Below are positions 17,341 to 27,059 of a stretch of 64,000 nt of DNA, one piece after another. Numbering within the stretch: position 1 is the stretch's first letter; each line of letters starts with the position of its first letter. A model generated the notes under the pieces. The model did not search any database, had not been told where the DNA came from, and saw nothing but the letters and a program-made list of their open reading frames with translations. The stretch lies in contig JAAZCA010000029.1 in assembly GCA_012513515.1 (NCBI GenBank), forward strand, positions 181,466 through 245,465, in the 5' to 3' direction. This DNA comes from Myxococcales bacterium (lineage in GTDB: Bacteria > UBA10199 > 2-02-FULL-44-16 > JAAZCA01). The position numbers and the translations under genes were made by a program.

Positions 17341-18315
17341 CTATTCTCCAAGCTCTTTCTTTACGATCTCCTCGAGCGAACGCTTGGCCTCGCCAAGTGG
17401 AAGCTTTATCCTGGCGCCCGCCGCCCTGGCATGACCGCCACCTCCGAAAAATCTGGCGACCTTCGCCACATCGACGATATCCTTGGATCTCAAACTCACC
17501 TTAGTCAGCTCAGGTTCCACCTCACGGAAGAGCGCGGAAACTTCAACTCCCGCGATTGAACGCGGGTAGGTCGCGAACTCCTCCGAATGTTCCATCGATG
17601 CCCCGCTATCTAACAGCATCTTCTGCGAAATTTCCATGCTGCAGTATTTCCCGTTCATCCCTACGGAGATCGTCGAAAGCGACAGCGCAAGAAGGCGAAT
17701 TGTTTCGATCGGGCGGGACTCTTCGAGATTTTTCGCTGAAGCCCAGGGATCGGCGCCGAGTTTCACCAGCCTGGAAGCCATCTCGAGCGAATGGGCCGAA
17801 GTATTGGAATATTTGAAAAAACCGGTATCAACTACGAGAGTCGTGTATATACACTGCGCTATATCCGGCGTAATCTCGAATCCTGCCTCCTCGAGAAGGT
17901 GCATGACGACCTCGCCCGTCGAGGCAGCCGCCTTGTCGATGAGCAGCAGATCGGCCTCGGCCTTCTCGAGCAGATGGTGGTCTATGCAGATGAAGATGTC
18001 AGCATCCTTCAAGGCCGCAAACTCTTCAGATATCCGGCTGCGCTGGGCACAATCGAGCATTATCGCCATATCGAAGTGACGGTCCGCAGGAAATTCCCTC
18101 CGAATCTTTTCGGCTTCCGGTAAAAAGACAAGGTTGAAGGGAACTCCGTCCTTGCTGTACATAAGGACGTCCTTCCCCATCCTGCGGAGCGCTATACCCA
18201 GAGCGAGGATGGACCCTATTCCGTCACCGTCCGGATTGAGATGGGAAGCTATGATGAACGAACGGGCTTTTTTTATCTCATTCGCCAGCGCTCCATAACC
18301 TAGATCCTTTGACAT
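17341..18315 (-). CDS. nrnA: DHH-family phosphoesterase, NrnA-like oligoribonuclease / pAp phosphatase
   Basis: Breaks down short RNA fragments and 3'-phosphoadenosine 5'-phosphate in NrnA relatives. From the ATG at 18315 it has 324 residues, with GGAGG 8 nt upstream and 1 nt after the rbfA stop. An in-frame ATG at 18339 would overlap rbfA. The DHH domain shows SHLNPDGDGIGSILALG, MLDCAQRSR and CIDHHLLEKAEADLLLID. The C-terminal DHHA1 domain has RFFGGGGHARAAGARI. Location between rbfA and truB is the usual one for this gene in many bacteria. Confidence 0.92.
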   Translation of the reverse strand: MSKDLGYGALANEIKKARSFIIASHLNPDGDGIGSILALGIALRRMGKDVLMYSKDGVPFNLVFLPEAEKIRREFPADRHFDMAIMLDCAQRSRISEEFAALKDADIFICIDHHLLEKAEADLLLIDKAAASTGEVVMHLLEEAGFEITPDIAQCIYTTLVVDTGFFKYSNTSAHSLEMASRLVKLGADPWASAKNLEESRPIETIRLLALSLSTISVGMNGKYCSMEISQKMLLDSGASMEHSEEFATYPRSIAGVEVSALFREVEPELTKVSLRSKDIVDVAKVARFFGGGGHARAAGARIKLPLGEAKRSLEEIVKKELGE

Positions 18316-18316
18316 T

Positions 18317-18667
18317 TCAGCGCCCTCCGGAAAGCGCATCTATTTTTTCGCAAAGCTCGATGGATTCATCGAAGAAGAATTTCAGATCGGGAACGAACTT
18401 CAAGGCAAGCGCACTGCCGATTTCCCTCTTTAAAAATCCCTTTGCGCTCTCGAGGCCGGAAGCTGCGCTCAACTTCAATTCGTCGTTCGTGTCGTACATA
18501 TGGAAATAGACGTAAGCAATTCGCAGGTCCTTGGTCATCCTGACCCTGGTGATGCGCACATTCACAAGCCTCGGGTCGGCAATACGCATGACGAGGGACT
18601 CATTGATCATCATGTATATCTCATCGGCTATTCTGTCGCCTCTGCTATACGGTAAATTCTTTGACAT
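18317..18667 (-). CDS. rbfA: 30S ribosome-binding factor A
   Basis: Late-stage maturation factor of the 30S subunit, bound near the 5' end of 16S rRNA. The 116-residue product has the KH-like RbfA fold: RIADEIYMMINESLVMRIAD, then RITRVRMTKDLRIAYVYFHM and LKFVPDLKFFFDESIELCEK. Length is normal. It lies 61 nt after infB and 1 nt before nrnA in the nusA-infB operon. Confidence 0.96.
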   Translation of the reverse strand: MSKNLPYSRGDRIADEIYMMINESLVMRIADPRLVNVRITRVRMTKDLRIAYVYFHMYDTNDELKLSAASGLESAKGFLKREIGSALALKFVPDLKFFFDESIELCEKIDALSGGR

Positions 18668-18728
18668 CGCTTTAAACCTCTACCTCCCACAAGCGCCTGA
18701 AAAAAAACCTCACTGCAAAATAGTATTT

Positions 18729-21176
18729 TTACAGAACGGCTGCGGTTTTTTCTATGATATAGGCCTCGATCACATCGCCTATCTTTATGTCGTTGAAGTT
18801 TTCGAGTCCGATTCCACATTCGTAACCTTCGGCAACCTCTTTTGCATCATCCTTGAACCTCTTCAGAGATGAAAGCTTACCTTCGAATACGACGACCTGG
18901 TCGCGAACCAGCCTGCCGAAAGCATTACGCTGTATTTTACCCTGAATGACATAACATCCGGCGATAGCGCCGACCTTGGATATCCTGAATACGTTTCTGA
19001 CCTCGGCAGCGCCGATTTCGACCACCTTCTCGTCAGGAGAAAGAAGGCCTGCCATGGCCTTTTTTACATCATCGATCATCTCATAGATTATTCTGTAGGT
19101 CCTTATCTCGACGCCGTCGGCAGCAGCTGCAGACCTGGCTTTTCCGTCCGGCTGAACGTTGAAACCAAGTATGACAGCCTCGGAAGCCGCAGCGAGCATG
19201 ACATCGCTCTCTACAATTCCACCAACTGCGGAATGCAGGACTTTTAATTTCACTTTGTCGGTGGAGAGTTTTTCCAGAGCGTCCTTAACCGCCTCAGCGG
19301 AACCATGGACATCCGACTTGATTATCACTCCAAGTTCCTTGCTCTCGCCCTCGGAAAGTCGCGCCGACAGATCTTCCAAAGAGATATGTATGTCGCTAGA
19401 TAGACCCCTCTTGCGCATCTTCTCCCTTCTCTGGTCCACCACCATTTTTGCGCTGCGATCGTCGGCAACGCCTACCATATCATCGCCCGCGGTGGGAGTG
19501 CCGGAAAGACCCAGGATCTCTACCGGCTGCGAGATATGTGCCTCCTTGACCGGCTTGCCTTCATGGTCGAACATAGCCCTGACTTTTCCATCTACGCTTC
19601 CGCAAACGATATAGGATCCGACCTTGAGCGTACCTTCCTGGATAAGTACGGTAGCCACAGGCCCCCTGCCCTTATCAAGTCTGGCTTCTATGACGACTCC
19701 CTTGGCGCGGATGGTGGGATCGGCTTTGAGGTCGAGCATCTCCGCCTGAAGAAGGACCATCTCCAAAAGCCTGTCGATCCCTTCGCCGGTTTTTGCGGAG
19801 GTATGTACGCATATGACATCCCCGCCCCACTCTTCAGGGACAAGTCCGTGTTCCGTAAGCGCTTGGCGAATCCTGTCGGGCTGAGCCTCATGCTTGTCCA
19901 TCTTGTTGATCGCCACGATGATCGGAACACCGGCCGCCTTGGAGTGATCTATAGCCTCGATTGTCTGAGGCATTATTCCATCGTCGGCAGCGATCACCAG
20001 AATAACTATATCCGTCAATTGGGCGCCGCGGGCTCGCATCATCGTGAAAGCTTCATGGCCAGGGGTGTCCAAAAATGTAATATTCCCCTTACTGTGTTTC
20101 ACCTCGTATGCGCCTATGTGCTGGGTGATTCCGCCAGCCTCACGATCTGCTACGCTGCTCTTCCTTATGTAGTCCAACACTGAGGTTTTGCCATGATCGA
20201 CGTGACCCATGACAGTAACTACAGGCGCCCTCGGTACAAAATTTCCTGCCGAAGCGCGAGCTTCGGGTTCGGCGAGTATTTCCTCTTCCCTGAACGCGGT
20301 GTTTTCAACCGTGAACCCGTTTTCCTCTGCGATCAGCTGTGCCGTATCAACATCTATGTGCTGGTTGATCGTAGCCATGACTCCAAGGGAGATCAGCCTT
20401 TTGATGATATCCGCAGCTTTCACGCCAAGGGTCTGGGATAACGCCGAGACGCTTATCTCGCCCTCTATCCGAATGATCTTCTTGATCGCCTTTCTTTCAG
20501 TGATCTGAGTTTTCTTGAAATCCTTGCGTACGGTTTTTTTCTTTCGCCCGGAGATAGCTGGTTGAAAAACCCTATCCCCCACAGCGGCAGCCGAAGGCTC
20601 CATGTCATCTTCGGTATATTTTTTGAGACCTCCCGCGCGCTGTATGGCCTCCATCTCCAGCTCGTCACGGCTTTTCTTTCTGCGAGTCCTTTTGAATTTA
20701 TCACGCCAATCTTCCTTGAGGCTGATGATCTCGACCGTCCCATCGGCAGCGACTGTCGTTTGCTGAGGAGTCGGAGCCGGGCGCTCCAGAACTATGTGTC
20801 CCACAACGCCTATCTTCTTTTCGGCCTCGCTCGGGGCTTTCAGTTTTAAACCTTCATCTGCAGCAACGGATTCACCACCTTCATCTCTTGGCTCTGCTTT
20901 TTCGGAGGGAATTTCCTGTGGAGTTGCCTCCTGAACTATCTGTTCCGGCTTCGGCTCGGCAGCCGGCTGCTTTTCGGCAGTCTCTTGCGGTGCAGCTTCG
21001 GGTTGAAGGACTTGTTGAGTTGCGGACTCGACCGCAGATTCCTCCTGTGCAGGCTGCACAGGGACTTCCGGCTCGACGACCTTCTTGGCCCTTCGCCTGA
21101 TTATCGTCGTGGTAACCCTTTTCTCAACGACTTTCGTTGCCGATTCACTATTCTCGTTTTTAAGCTCTTCAGACAT
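18729..21176 (-). CDS. infB: translation initiation factor IF-2
   Basis: GTPase that brings initiator tRNA to the 30S subunit and promotes 50S joining. The 815-residue product has a low-complexity N-terminal region (about 1-220, rich in Glu, Ala, Pro and Gln). An IF2-N domain follows ([20 protein letters not shown]). The G domain has G1 GHVDHGKT, G3 DTPGHEAF and G4 NKMDK (about 320-490). The barrel and C-terminal tRNA-binding domains ([19 protein letters not shown]) come last. AAGGA stands 7 nt before the ATG. It follows nusA by 46 nt. Confidence 0.98.
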   Translation of the reverse strand: MSEELKNENSESATKVVEKRVTTTIIRRRAKKVVEPEVPVQPAQEESAVESATQQVLQPEAAPQETAEKQPAAEPKPEQIVQEATPQEIPSEKAEPRDEGGESVAADEGLKLKAPSEAEKKIGVVGHIVLERPAPTPQQTTVAADGTVEIISLKEDWRDKFKRTRRKKSRDELEMEAIQRAGGLKKYTEDDMEPSAAAVGDRVFQPAISGRKKKTVRKDFKKTQITERKAIKKIIRIEGEISVSALSQTLGVKAADIIKRLISLGVMATINQHIDVDTAQLIAEENGFTVENTAFREEEILAEPEARASAGNFVPRAPVVTVMGHVDHGKTSVLDYIRKSSVADREAGGITQHIGAYEVKHSKGNITFLDTPGHEAFTMMRARGAQLTDIVILVIAADDGIMPQTIEAIDHSKAAGVPIIVAINKMDKHEAQPDRIRQALTEHGLVPEEWGGDVICVHTSAKTGEGIDRLLEMVLLQAEMLDLKADPTIRAKGVVIEARLDKGRGPVATVLIQEGTLKVGSYIVCGSVDGKVRAMFDHEGKPVKEAHISQPVEILGLSGTPTAGDDMVGVADDRSAKMVVDQRREKMRKRGLSSDIHISLEDLSARLSEGESKELGVIIKSDVHGSAEAVKDALEKLSTDKVKLKVLHSAVGGIVESDVMLAAASEAVILGFNVQPDGKARSAAAADGVEIRTYRIIYEMIDDVKKAMAGLLSPDEKVVEIGAAEVRNVFRISKVGAIAGCYVIQGKIQRNAFGRLVRDQVVVFEGKLSSLKRFKDDAKEVAEGYECGIGLENFNDIKIGDVIEAYIIEKTAAVL

Positions 21177-21222
21177 GCCTGGTTCCTTCTTTTACTCTGG
21201 TTGTTTTAATCTCTCTAAAAAA

Positions 21223-22650
21223 TCAGCTCGCCGAATCTTCCCCTTCGGAGGCCGACTCGGAAGAATCAGCAATATCCTCAGCTGCTGCTGCGGCCATGGC
21301 GGCTTCCTCCGCCAACCTGGCTTCCTCCTCAGCGGCCTTGCGAGCCTTCTCCTCTGCCTCCTCCACCTTCAGCATTTCGGATATCATGGCCTCGGTGCTC
21401 TTTCCCTCCGCCAAAGCAACTCGCGCCATCTCATGCAGACGTTTCGCGTTATCCTCGCTGATACCGGGAACCTGTTTGAACTCCTCGAAGTCGGAATTGC
21501 CTATGTCTTCAAAGCTCCTGAAGGTATGCGAATAGAGGAGCATGGCCATGCTCGCATCGATGTCCAGGACGTCGCACAGAACCTTGCGCGCACGTTCGGC
21601 GACCTTCTCGATCTTGGTCTCGCTGAAGACATCGATATTCCATCCGGTCAGCTGGGCAGCAAGGCGCACGTTCTGACCCCGCCTGCCTATAGCCAGCGAA
21701 AGCTGGTCATCCGGAACGACGACTTCCATAACATGCTCGCGTTCTCTGATGATTACCTTCACAACCTCTGCGGGAGCAAGGGCGTTGCAGACAAAGCGCG
21801 CAGGATCATTTTCCCATTCGACGATATCTATCTTTTCACCTTTCAGCTCGCTGACGACGTTCTGGACTCTCGCCCCCTTGATCCCTACGCATGCGCCGAC
21901 GGGATCGACATCCTGATCCTTCGAGTAGACTGCTATTTTGGAACGAACGCCGGGCTCTCTCGCCGCACAACGTATCTCGACTATTCCTTCAGCTATTTCC
22001 GGAACCTCCATCGTAAAAAGCCCGGTCAAAAGCCCCAAGTGCTTTCTGGAAAGGACTACCGCCGGGCCGCGCCCTTCCCTGTCGATCCTCAGGAAGTACC
22101 CCTGCAGGCGCTCTCCGGCACGATAGCTCTCGCTCGGGACCTGTTCGACCTTTGGCAGTACAGCCTCGGTGCGCCCGAGGTCTATGACGATATCGCCTTT
22201 TTCAAAGCGGCGTACTACTCCGGTGATGAGCTCGCCGAGCCTGTCCTTGAATTCATCATAGACAACTTGGCGCTCAGCGTCGCGAACCTTCTGGATGACA
22301 ACCTGCTTGGCGGTCTGCGCGGCAATCCTTCCGAAGACGGAGGGGTCCATCTTGACGCCTATGCTGTCTCCGATCTCGGCCTCCGGATCTAGCTCCCTCG
22401 CCTTTGAAAGATCCATCTCGACGTTCTCATCGGCGACCGTTTCAACGGCCGTCTTGAACTGAAAGAGCTCTATTTCGCCGAAATCTTCGTTGAAGTGGGC
22501 CTCGAGGTCCCCGAGGTAGCCCCACTTTTTTCGGGCTGCGCTGAGAAACGCCTCCTCAATGGCCGTTATGAGCATCTCGCGCGGTATGCCCTTGTCTTTA
22601 CTTACCTGATCGAGCACCTTACCTAGATTCTGAAACATTCCCGAACTCAT
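21223..22650 (-). CDS. nusA: transcription termination/antitermination factor NusA
   Basis: Binds RNA polymerase and nascent RNA to control pausing, termination and antitermination. The frame opens at 22713, but the ATG at 22650 has GGAGG 5 nt upstream and follows the rimP stop by 1 nt, giving 475 residues. Order: N-terminal polymerase-binding domain, S1 domain (ITGVVRRFEKGDIVIDLG), two KH domains (VDPVGACVGIKGARVQNVV, SLAIGRRGQNVRLAAQLTGW), then one helix-hairpin-helix-like region (FKQVPGISEDNAKRLHEMA). The end is an Ala/Glu-rich acidic tail instead of full acidic repeats. Confidence 0.97.
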   Translation of the reverse strand: MSSGMFQNLGKVLDQVSKDKGIPREMLITAIEEAFLSAARKKWGYLGDLEAHFNEDFGEIELFQFKTAVETVADENVEMDLSKARELDPEAEIGDSIGVKMDPSVFGRIAAQTAKQVVIQKVRDAERQVVYDEFKDRLGELITGVVRRFEKGDIVIDLGRTEAVLPKVEQVPSESYRAGERLQGYFLRIDREGRGPAVVLSRKHLGLLTGLFTMEVPEIAEGIVEIRCAAREPGVRSKIAVYSKDQDVDPVGACVGIKGARVQNVVSELKGEKIDIVEWENDPARFVCNALAPAEVVKVIIREREHVMEVVVPDDQLSLAIGRRGQNVRLAAQLTGWNIDVFSETKIEKVAERARKVLCDVLDIDASMAMLLYSHTFRSFEDIGNSDFEEFKQVPGISEDNAKRLHEMARVALAEGKSTEAMISEMLKVEEAEEKARKAAEEEARLAEEAAMAAAAAEDIADSSESASEGEDSAS

Positions 22651-22651
22651 A

Positions 22652-23161
22652 CTATCCTCCGGCATTGCATTTCCATTTTGTTCCCTTCTTTTGTGATTTA
22701 AAGGGGTCCTCATCTATCCGGGCCTTGCCAAGCTCGGCGATGGGTACATTATAATTTTTCCCGTCTATCGTCACCACGACGTCATCACCGCTGAGACCGA
22801 CGAGTTCTCCTTTGAAATTGCTCCTGCCACCTACTGGATTCCTGGTCTTCATCCTAACGATCGAACCGGCATATCTTTCGAAATCCTCTCGCTTCCTCAA
22901 GGGACGGTTTATTCCGGGGGAAGAGATTTCCAGGACATATTTTTCGGGTATAAGCTCTTCTACCTCTATCAGATCCTCGACGGCATGTGAGGCTGCCGAA
23001 CAATCGTCAATCGTAACTCCCCCCGGCCTATCTATATAGATGCGCAGAATCCTCCGCCCCCCCTCCACAGCAAACTCCCTATCCACCAGCTCATATCCGA
23101 GATTTGCCAGTACGGGGGAGACCAGGTCCTCGATCTTAGTGAGTATTACGGCACTATCCAT
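22652..23161 (-). CDS. rimP: ribosome maturation factor RimP
   Basis: Helps assemble the 30S subunit. The 169-residue product has VSPVLANLGYELVDREFAVE, LRIYIDRPGGVTIDDCSAAS and YVLEISSPGINRPLRKREDF, the RimP signature regions, followed by the SH3-like C-terminal domain. It is the first gene of rimP-nusA-infB-rbfA-nrnA-truB. The operon promoter should lie in 23220-23290, where AT-rich sequence is present but no clear box pair was found. Confidence 0.96.
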   Translation of the reverse strand: MDSAVILTKIEDLVSPVLANLGYELVDREFAVEGGRRILRIYIDRPGGVTIDDCSAASHAVEDLIEVEELIPEKYVLEISSPGINRPLRKREDFERYAGSIVRMKTRNPVGGRSNFKGELVGLSGDDVVVTIDGKNYNVPIAELGKARIDEDPFKSQKKGTKWKCNAGG

Positions 23162-23190
23162 TCCCTTAGCGTCTCTTTTCCGTGTTAGAC

Positions 23191-23218
23191 CAAAAAAAAT
23201 GGGCTCCCGCAGGGCCCA
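23191..23218 (-). terminator. intrinsic terminator after the lamin-tail lipoprotein gene
   Basis: On the minus strand TGGGCCC..GGGAGCCCA folds into a stem of about seven pairs with one G-U, followed by eight T. It lies about 140 nt after the stop of the upstream gene and about 30 nt before rimP. Confidence 0.7.
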
Positions 23219-23357
23219 AAGAAGAAAACTCGATGAGGTTTGATACGGGCGGGACTATATATACAAAGCTGAAAGAGGCGCAAGGAAAAAGTTAATTATT
23301 TTCATAGGGAAAGCTTCGGAGAGAAGGTCTCGAATATGATGAAACTCCTGTAAAAAA

Positions 23358-24437
23358 TCACAAAATGCCGGGGGTCGGCATGGGAAGCGTCACAAAATCC
23401 GAAAGGTTATCATCGCTGTCAGCCCCGCCTACCCGGGAAAGGCTGGAACCAGCCGGAACCCTCGGGGCAGGTTCTCCCTCGAGACAGGGAAGCCCGCTAT
23501 CAACGAACCGGGAGGTTACATCACCGTAGCCGAGCGCATCCACAACCCTTCCCGAAGCATCGACGAGTATCGCGCAGTCCGGACCATTTTGTGGGTCGAA
23601 ATTCTCCACATGATTCGCCCCCTCCACAAAGCTCTCCCTGCTCGATCCGGTCTTCGCGTCGGCGATCAGAAAAATCCCGTCATCGGGGATGATGGATTTA
23701 GCGGGAAGCCTGATGGTATCCTTTACGGCGCCATCGTCCCCATTTGCAAGGTAGATGGCATATCCGGATATCTCTTTGTTGGGCTCGCCAAACAGCTCTA
23801 TGAAGACATTTCCATTTGTATCGACCCCTGGCACATCGTACAAAATCTCATTTATCACCAGATATGATGGCCTCTCCGGCGGGGCGGGCTTGTAGCTTCC
23901 ACCCCCGCTGGGACTCGTTTCTCCGGGGTAGTGCGACCCATCCCAACCTTCCCCTCCCTCCGAAACGATAAATCTGCTCACGAATGGAGAGTGTATGCGC
24001 ACGGGGTTCTGGGAAAGCGGCACAAGCTTCTCGCTGAAGACGAGCCTTGTAACCACGATCGCATATTCACCGGGATGGTAAGGGTCGAGACTTTCGAACG
24101 ACACCACCTTGCCGTCATCGCTGACATGGAAACGCCCAGCCCTGCCTATCAAATCCCCCTCTATCGCACTTTCAGATATATCCTCATCGGATTCTTCCCC
24201 CTGCGCCTCGACCACCACGACAGATTTGGAGTCTATGCTGTCCGGATACACAGGCTCGGAAAATTCGATCTCTATCCTCTCATAGGGCGACGCAAAGGAC
24301 ATCCGTTCCGGAAAAACTGAGACGACCCTGGGCTGCGAATCGGAGAGCATGGAGATATCGGGAACCGAAACGCCGCCGCATCCTGAAAATAAAAATATCA
24401 AAAGTATGACAGCTCCAGTATAGATTGATCTTTTCAT
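23358..24437 (-). CDS. lipoprotein with Ig-like (Big_5-type) and C-terminal lamin-tail domains
   Basis: The 359-residue product has a lipoprotein signal peptide (IFLFSGC, modified Cys at residue 20). A domain like the bacterial Ig-like Big_5 type follows (RVVSVFPERMSFASPYERIE through YHPGEYAIVVTRLVFSEKL). A Gly/Pro/Ser-rich linker (about 160-190) leads to a lamin-tail-like domain (YLVINEILYDVPGVDTNGNV, FIELFGEPNKEISGYAIYLA, ALGYGDVTSRF). It should sit in the periplasm or outer membrane. GGGAGAAGG precedes the ATG. It lies 33 nt after the TolC-like gene in the same direction. Bacterial lamin-tail domains often accompany extracytoplasmic hydrolases, including MBL-fold ones, and an MBL lipoprotein is encoded divergently nearby. 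Binding role is inferred. Confidence 0.8.
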   Translation of the reverse strand: MKRSIYTGAVILLIFLFSGCGGVSVPDISMLSDSQPRVVSVFPERMSFASPYERIEIEFSEPVYPDSIDSKSVVVVEAQGEESDEDISESAIEGDLIGRAGRFHVSDDGKVVSFESLDPYHPGEYAIVVTRLVFSEKLVPLSQNPVRIHSPFVSRFIVSEGGEGWDGSHYPGETSPSGGGSYKPAPPERPSYLVINEILYDVPGVDTNGNVFIELFGEPNKEISGYAIYLANGDDGAVKDTIRLPAKSIIPDDGIFLIADAKTGSSRESFVEGANHVENFDPQNGPDCAILVDASGRVVDALGYGDVTSRFVDSGLPCLEGEPAPRVPAGSSLSRVGGADSDDNLSDFVTLPMPTPGIL

Positions 24438-24470
24438 ACCTTCTCCCTTCCCGATTTAAACCCTCGATAT

Positions 24471-25139
24471 TCAATCGATCTGTTTTCCGAACCAGCCGCC
24501 CGTCATCGCATCGAGCGCCGCCGTAGCCTCCCGCATAGCCACCTCCTTCATGAAAAGCTCCCGTTTCAGCGTCCCCCTGTCGGCATTTTCGGAACGGAGT
24601 TCTTTCTTTATGAAGTCTATTTCACCAGCAAAGCGCTCGCGGTCGTAGTAGCTTTTACTCACCTCTGAGAGAAGGGTCTGTCTCTCCCTCGCGAGATTTC
24701 TTGCCTCCGCCGAGATCGCTAATGAATCGCGGCTGAAGAGAGCCTCCCCCAAATGCCAGGTAGCCCTGACCTCCACGTTCTGACCCAGATCGTTGTTGTA
24801 GCCGTATTTGCCCTCGTCGGGGCCGACCATAACGCCGGCGCTTCCGACATAAACATTATCATTGACGTCGACGGCGACTACGTCCCTCGCGCGGCGCTGA
24901 TACCCGACCTCCAGCTTCGGAAGCAGCGCCTGAAGCTTCACCCTCTTGCGCCATGAGGATATCTCCTCAGGCTCGAGGCGGGCGTGCGCGATCGCCCTCG
25001 CCTGCACCTCGGATATGGAGGGAATTGGGGGTTCGCCCGTTGTACTTTCGTACGTGGATTTGGCTGGCGCAATGGCAAGAATGAGGAGGGCGATCGCACA
25101 AATTTTCATAACCGAAGGACAAAGCAATCGCTGTGCCAT
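24471..25139 (-). CDS. exported protein resembling part of a TolC-type outer membrane factor
   Basis: The 222-residue product has a signal peptide (KICAIALLILAIAPAKS). An alternative ATG at 25109 would start just before that segment. The sequence ARAIAHARLEPEEISSWRKR, LLPKLEVGYQRRARD and then a long helical part with SKSYYDRERFAGEIDFIKKE resembles one repeat of a TolC-like protein. Full TolC protomers have about 430 residues and two repeats, so this is half size. It could be a stand-alone periplasmic helical protein or a shortened relative. No good ribosome site precedes either ATG. It begins the two-gene unit with the lamin-tail lipoprotein. Confidence 0.65.
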   Translation of the reverse strand: MAQRLLCPSVMKICAIALLILAIAPAKSTYESTTGEPPIPSISEVQARAIAHARLEPEEISSWRKRVKLQALLPKLEVGYQRRARDVVAVDVNDNVYVGSAGVMVGPDEGKYGYNNDLGQNVEVRATWHLGEALFSRDSLAISAEARNLARERQTLLSEVSKSYYDRERFAGEIDFIKKELRSENADRGTLKRELFMKEVAMREATAALDAMTGGWFGKQID

Positions 25140-25318
25140 AAAAACTTTTTATTTTTCGCCGCCCAGCATGAATGAAGGTGCAGCAAAATCATCCAACCTG
25201 CTCGTTATCAGTCAGGAGGTCATGCGCCTCCACTCCGGGCATCAGCTGGCAAAGCCCTTCTGATCGCAATCCGAAGGGGATTCAAAACGGGCCTGGATAT
25301 TGCAAAGCCACGCGCACG

Positions 25319-26305
25319 ATGAAGAGAATAGCAGCAATATTCGCATCATTTATTTTTTCAGCTGCCGCATGCGGGCCGGCGCTGGGGCCCGAGGATTTCT
25401 TCGAAGACCGGAACAAAAGGGACGAGTCAGAGGAATCACACCACGAAAGCAGAATGGAGATAATCTTTTTCGACGTCGGACAGGGGGAGGCCGCACTGAT
25501 AAAAACTCCGTCCGGCAGGGGGATATTGATAGACGCAGGCCCAGCGGGCGCAGGAAAGGATAAAATACTCCCCTACCTTATATCTTCGGGGCCGAGAAGG
25601 ATAGAACACATATTCATCTCACACTATCACGCCGACCATATTGGATCTCTTTCAGAATTGTTAGGACAAGGCTCGATACATCTTGCGGGAAAAATCATGG
25701 ATCGCGGAAACTACCCATTGGATGACGACCTGGAGGAATTCGCACCATATTGCGAGGCCTTCGATCAGCTTAGAAGCAGCACCTCGGCCGGAGAAAAATT
25801 CTCGATAGACGAAGTGGAAATTGAGGTGGCGGCATCCGGCGGAATGCTTTCGGATGGCAGGATAATCGAAACGGGAAATCCGCCGGACGAAAACGCGCTA
25901 AGTCTCGCTTTAATCGTTCGTTTCGGGGAATTTTCAGCCTACTTCGGCGGAGACCTTACCGCTGGCGGAGGAGATCCCCCGAACAGATCCCCCGACGTGG
26001 AAGGTCCACTCGCCGAGGTAATCGGCGAGATCGATCTGATCAAGGTATCGCATCACGGCAGCAAAAGCAGCACCTCAGCAAAATTTCTAGACGCCACATC
26101 CCCGTCCGCAGCCATAATATCGGTCGGCGACGGGAACGGATTCGGACATCCGGACCAATCCGTCATAAGCGCGATGCTGGACCGCGGGATCGAGGTTCAT
26201 CAAACCGAGCGCGGCGCAACGCTGGATCCCGGGGTAAATATCTCCAACGGCGACATCCTGATAACGGCATCCAAGGATGGCAGCTTCGAAATCTTCCATT
26301 TCTGA
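25319..26305 (+). CDS. ComEC-type metallo-beta-lactamase-fold hydrolase, probable lipoprotein
   Basis: The frame is open from 25172, but the ATG at 25319 starts a signal peptide (MKRIAAIFASFIFSAAACGP) with a lipobox-like AAAC, giving 328 residues. The MBL fold follows: FFDVGQGEAALIKTPSG, the metal site HYHADHIGSLSELL, YFGGDLTAGGG and LIKVSHHGSKSSTSAKFLDA. This is the pattern of the C-terminal domain of the DNA-uptake protein ComEC and of free-standing relatives. Membrane channel parts of ComEC are absent. It is divergent from the TolC-like and lamin-tail genes and upstream of tdk. An extracytoplasmic nuclease or phosphoesterase role is inferred. Confidence 0.8.
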   Translation: MKRIAAIFASFIFSAAACGPALGPEDFFEDRNKRDESEESHHESRMEIIFFDVGQGEAALIKTPSGRGILIDAGPAGAGKDKILPYLISSGPRRIEHIFISHYHADHIGSLSELLGQGSIHLAGKIMDRGNYPLDDDLEEFAPYCEAFDQLRSSTSAGEKFSIDEVEIEVAASGGMLSDGRIIETGNPPDENALSLALIVRFGEFSAYFGGDLTAGGGDPPNRSPDVEGPLAEVIGEIDLIKVSHHGSKSSTSAKFLDATSPSAAIISVGDGNGFGHPDQSVISAMLDRGIEVHQTERGATLDPGVNISNGDILITASKDGSFEIFHF

Positions 26306-26396
26306 AGGAAATTCGTTTTTTATCAAAAAATTCTTGAGATGAGATCAAAGCTAACCTATGACTTTTATGCCGCACACAAAAACCGGAGGAACTCAT

Positions 26397-27032
26397 ATGT
26401 TCATCAATCAAGGACGCCACTCAGGCTGGATCGAGGTAATATGCGGCCCGATGTTCTCGGGGAAGACAGAGGAACTGATAAGACGGCTCAAACTCTCCAT
26501 GATCGCCAAACAGAAAGTTCAGATATTCAAACCGACGACCGATGACAGATATAGCGAAGAGCATATAGTTTCCCACAACGAACAGAAATTTCTTTGCACC
26601 CCTGTTACCTCCCCCGAAATGATACTCGACAGGGTGCGAGAGCATACGCACGTCGTAGGAATAGACGAAGCACAGTTCTTCGACATCGGAATCGTCGAAC
26701 TCTGCCAGACGCTGGCCAACAGGGGGAGAAGAGTTATCATAGCAGGTCTCGACCAGGATTATCTCGGCGTCCCCTTCGGGCCGATGCCGGAGCTGATGGC
26801 GATCGCCGAATCGGTGCTGAAGCTCAAGTCGATATGCATGGTCTGCGGCGGACTCGCCTCAAGAACTCAGCGCCTGGTACAAAATTCGAATCAGGTTCTA
26901 GTCGGGGCAAAGGAACACTACGAGGCCAGATGCAGGGCCTGCTTCGACCCTGAGCTCGCCTCCGCAGAGGACGCCCCAAAAACCGCGGTTTCAAACACCG
27001 CGAATTCCACTCCAAGTCACACCTCAGGTTAA
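26397..27032 (+). CDS. tdk: thymidine kinase
   Basis: Salvage enzyme that phosphorylates thymidine. The ATG at 26397 has GGAGG 7 nt upstream and gives 211 residues; an in-frame ATG at 26358 lacks a site. The P-loop GPMFSGKTEELIRRLK is followed by the Asp-Glu pair in VVGIDEAQFFD. The lasso loop has zinc ligands in CMVCGGLASRTQR and CRACFD, as in the type II family. It precedes a purine permease gene by 27 nt. Confidence 0.97.
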   Translation: MFINQGRHSGWIEVICGPMFSGKTEELIRRLKLSMIAKQKVQIFKPTTDDRYSEEHIVSHNEQKFLCTPVTSPEMILDRVREHTHVVGIDEAQFFDIGIVELCQTLANRGRRVIIAGLDQDYLGVPFGPMPELMAIAESVLKLKSICMVCGGLASRTQRLVQNSNQVLVGAKEHYEARCRACFDPELASAEDAPKTAVSNTANSTPSHTSG

Positions 27033-27059
27033 TTCTCATCCTTCAACGACGGGGGAAAG

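Noticed and set aside
21085-22392. 435-residue open frame on the plus strand
   Set aside because: It lies antisense to infB and nusA, whose products are certain; it has no family resemblance and follows the codon shadow of these genes.
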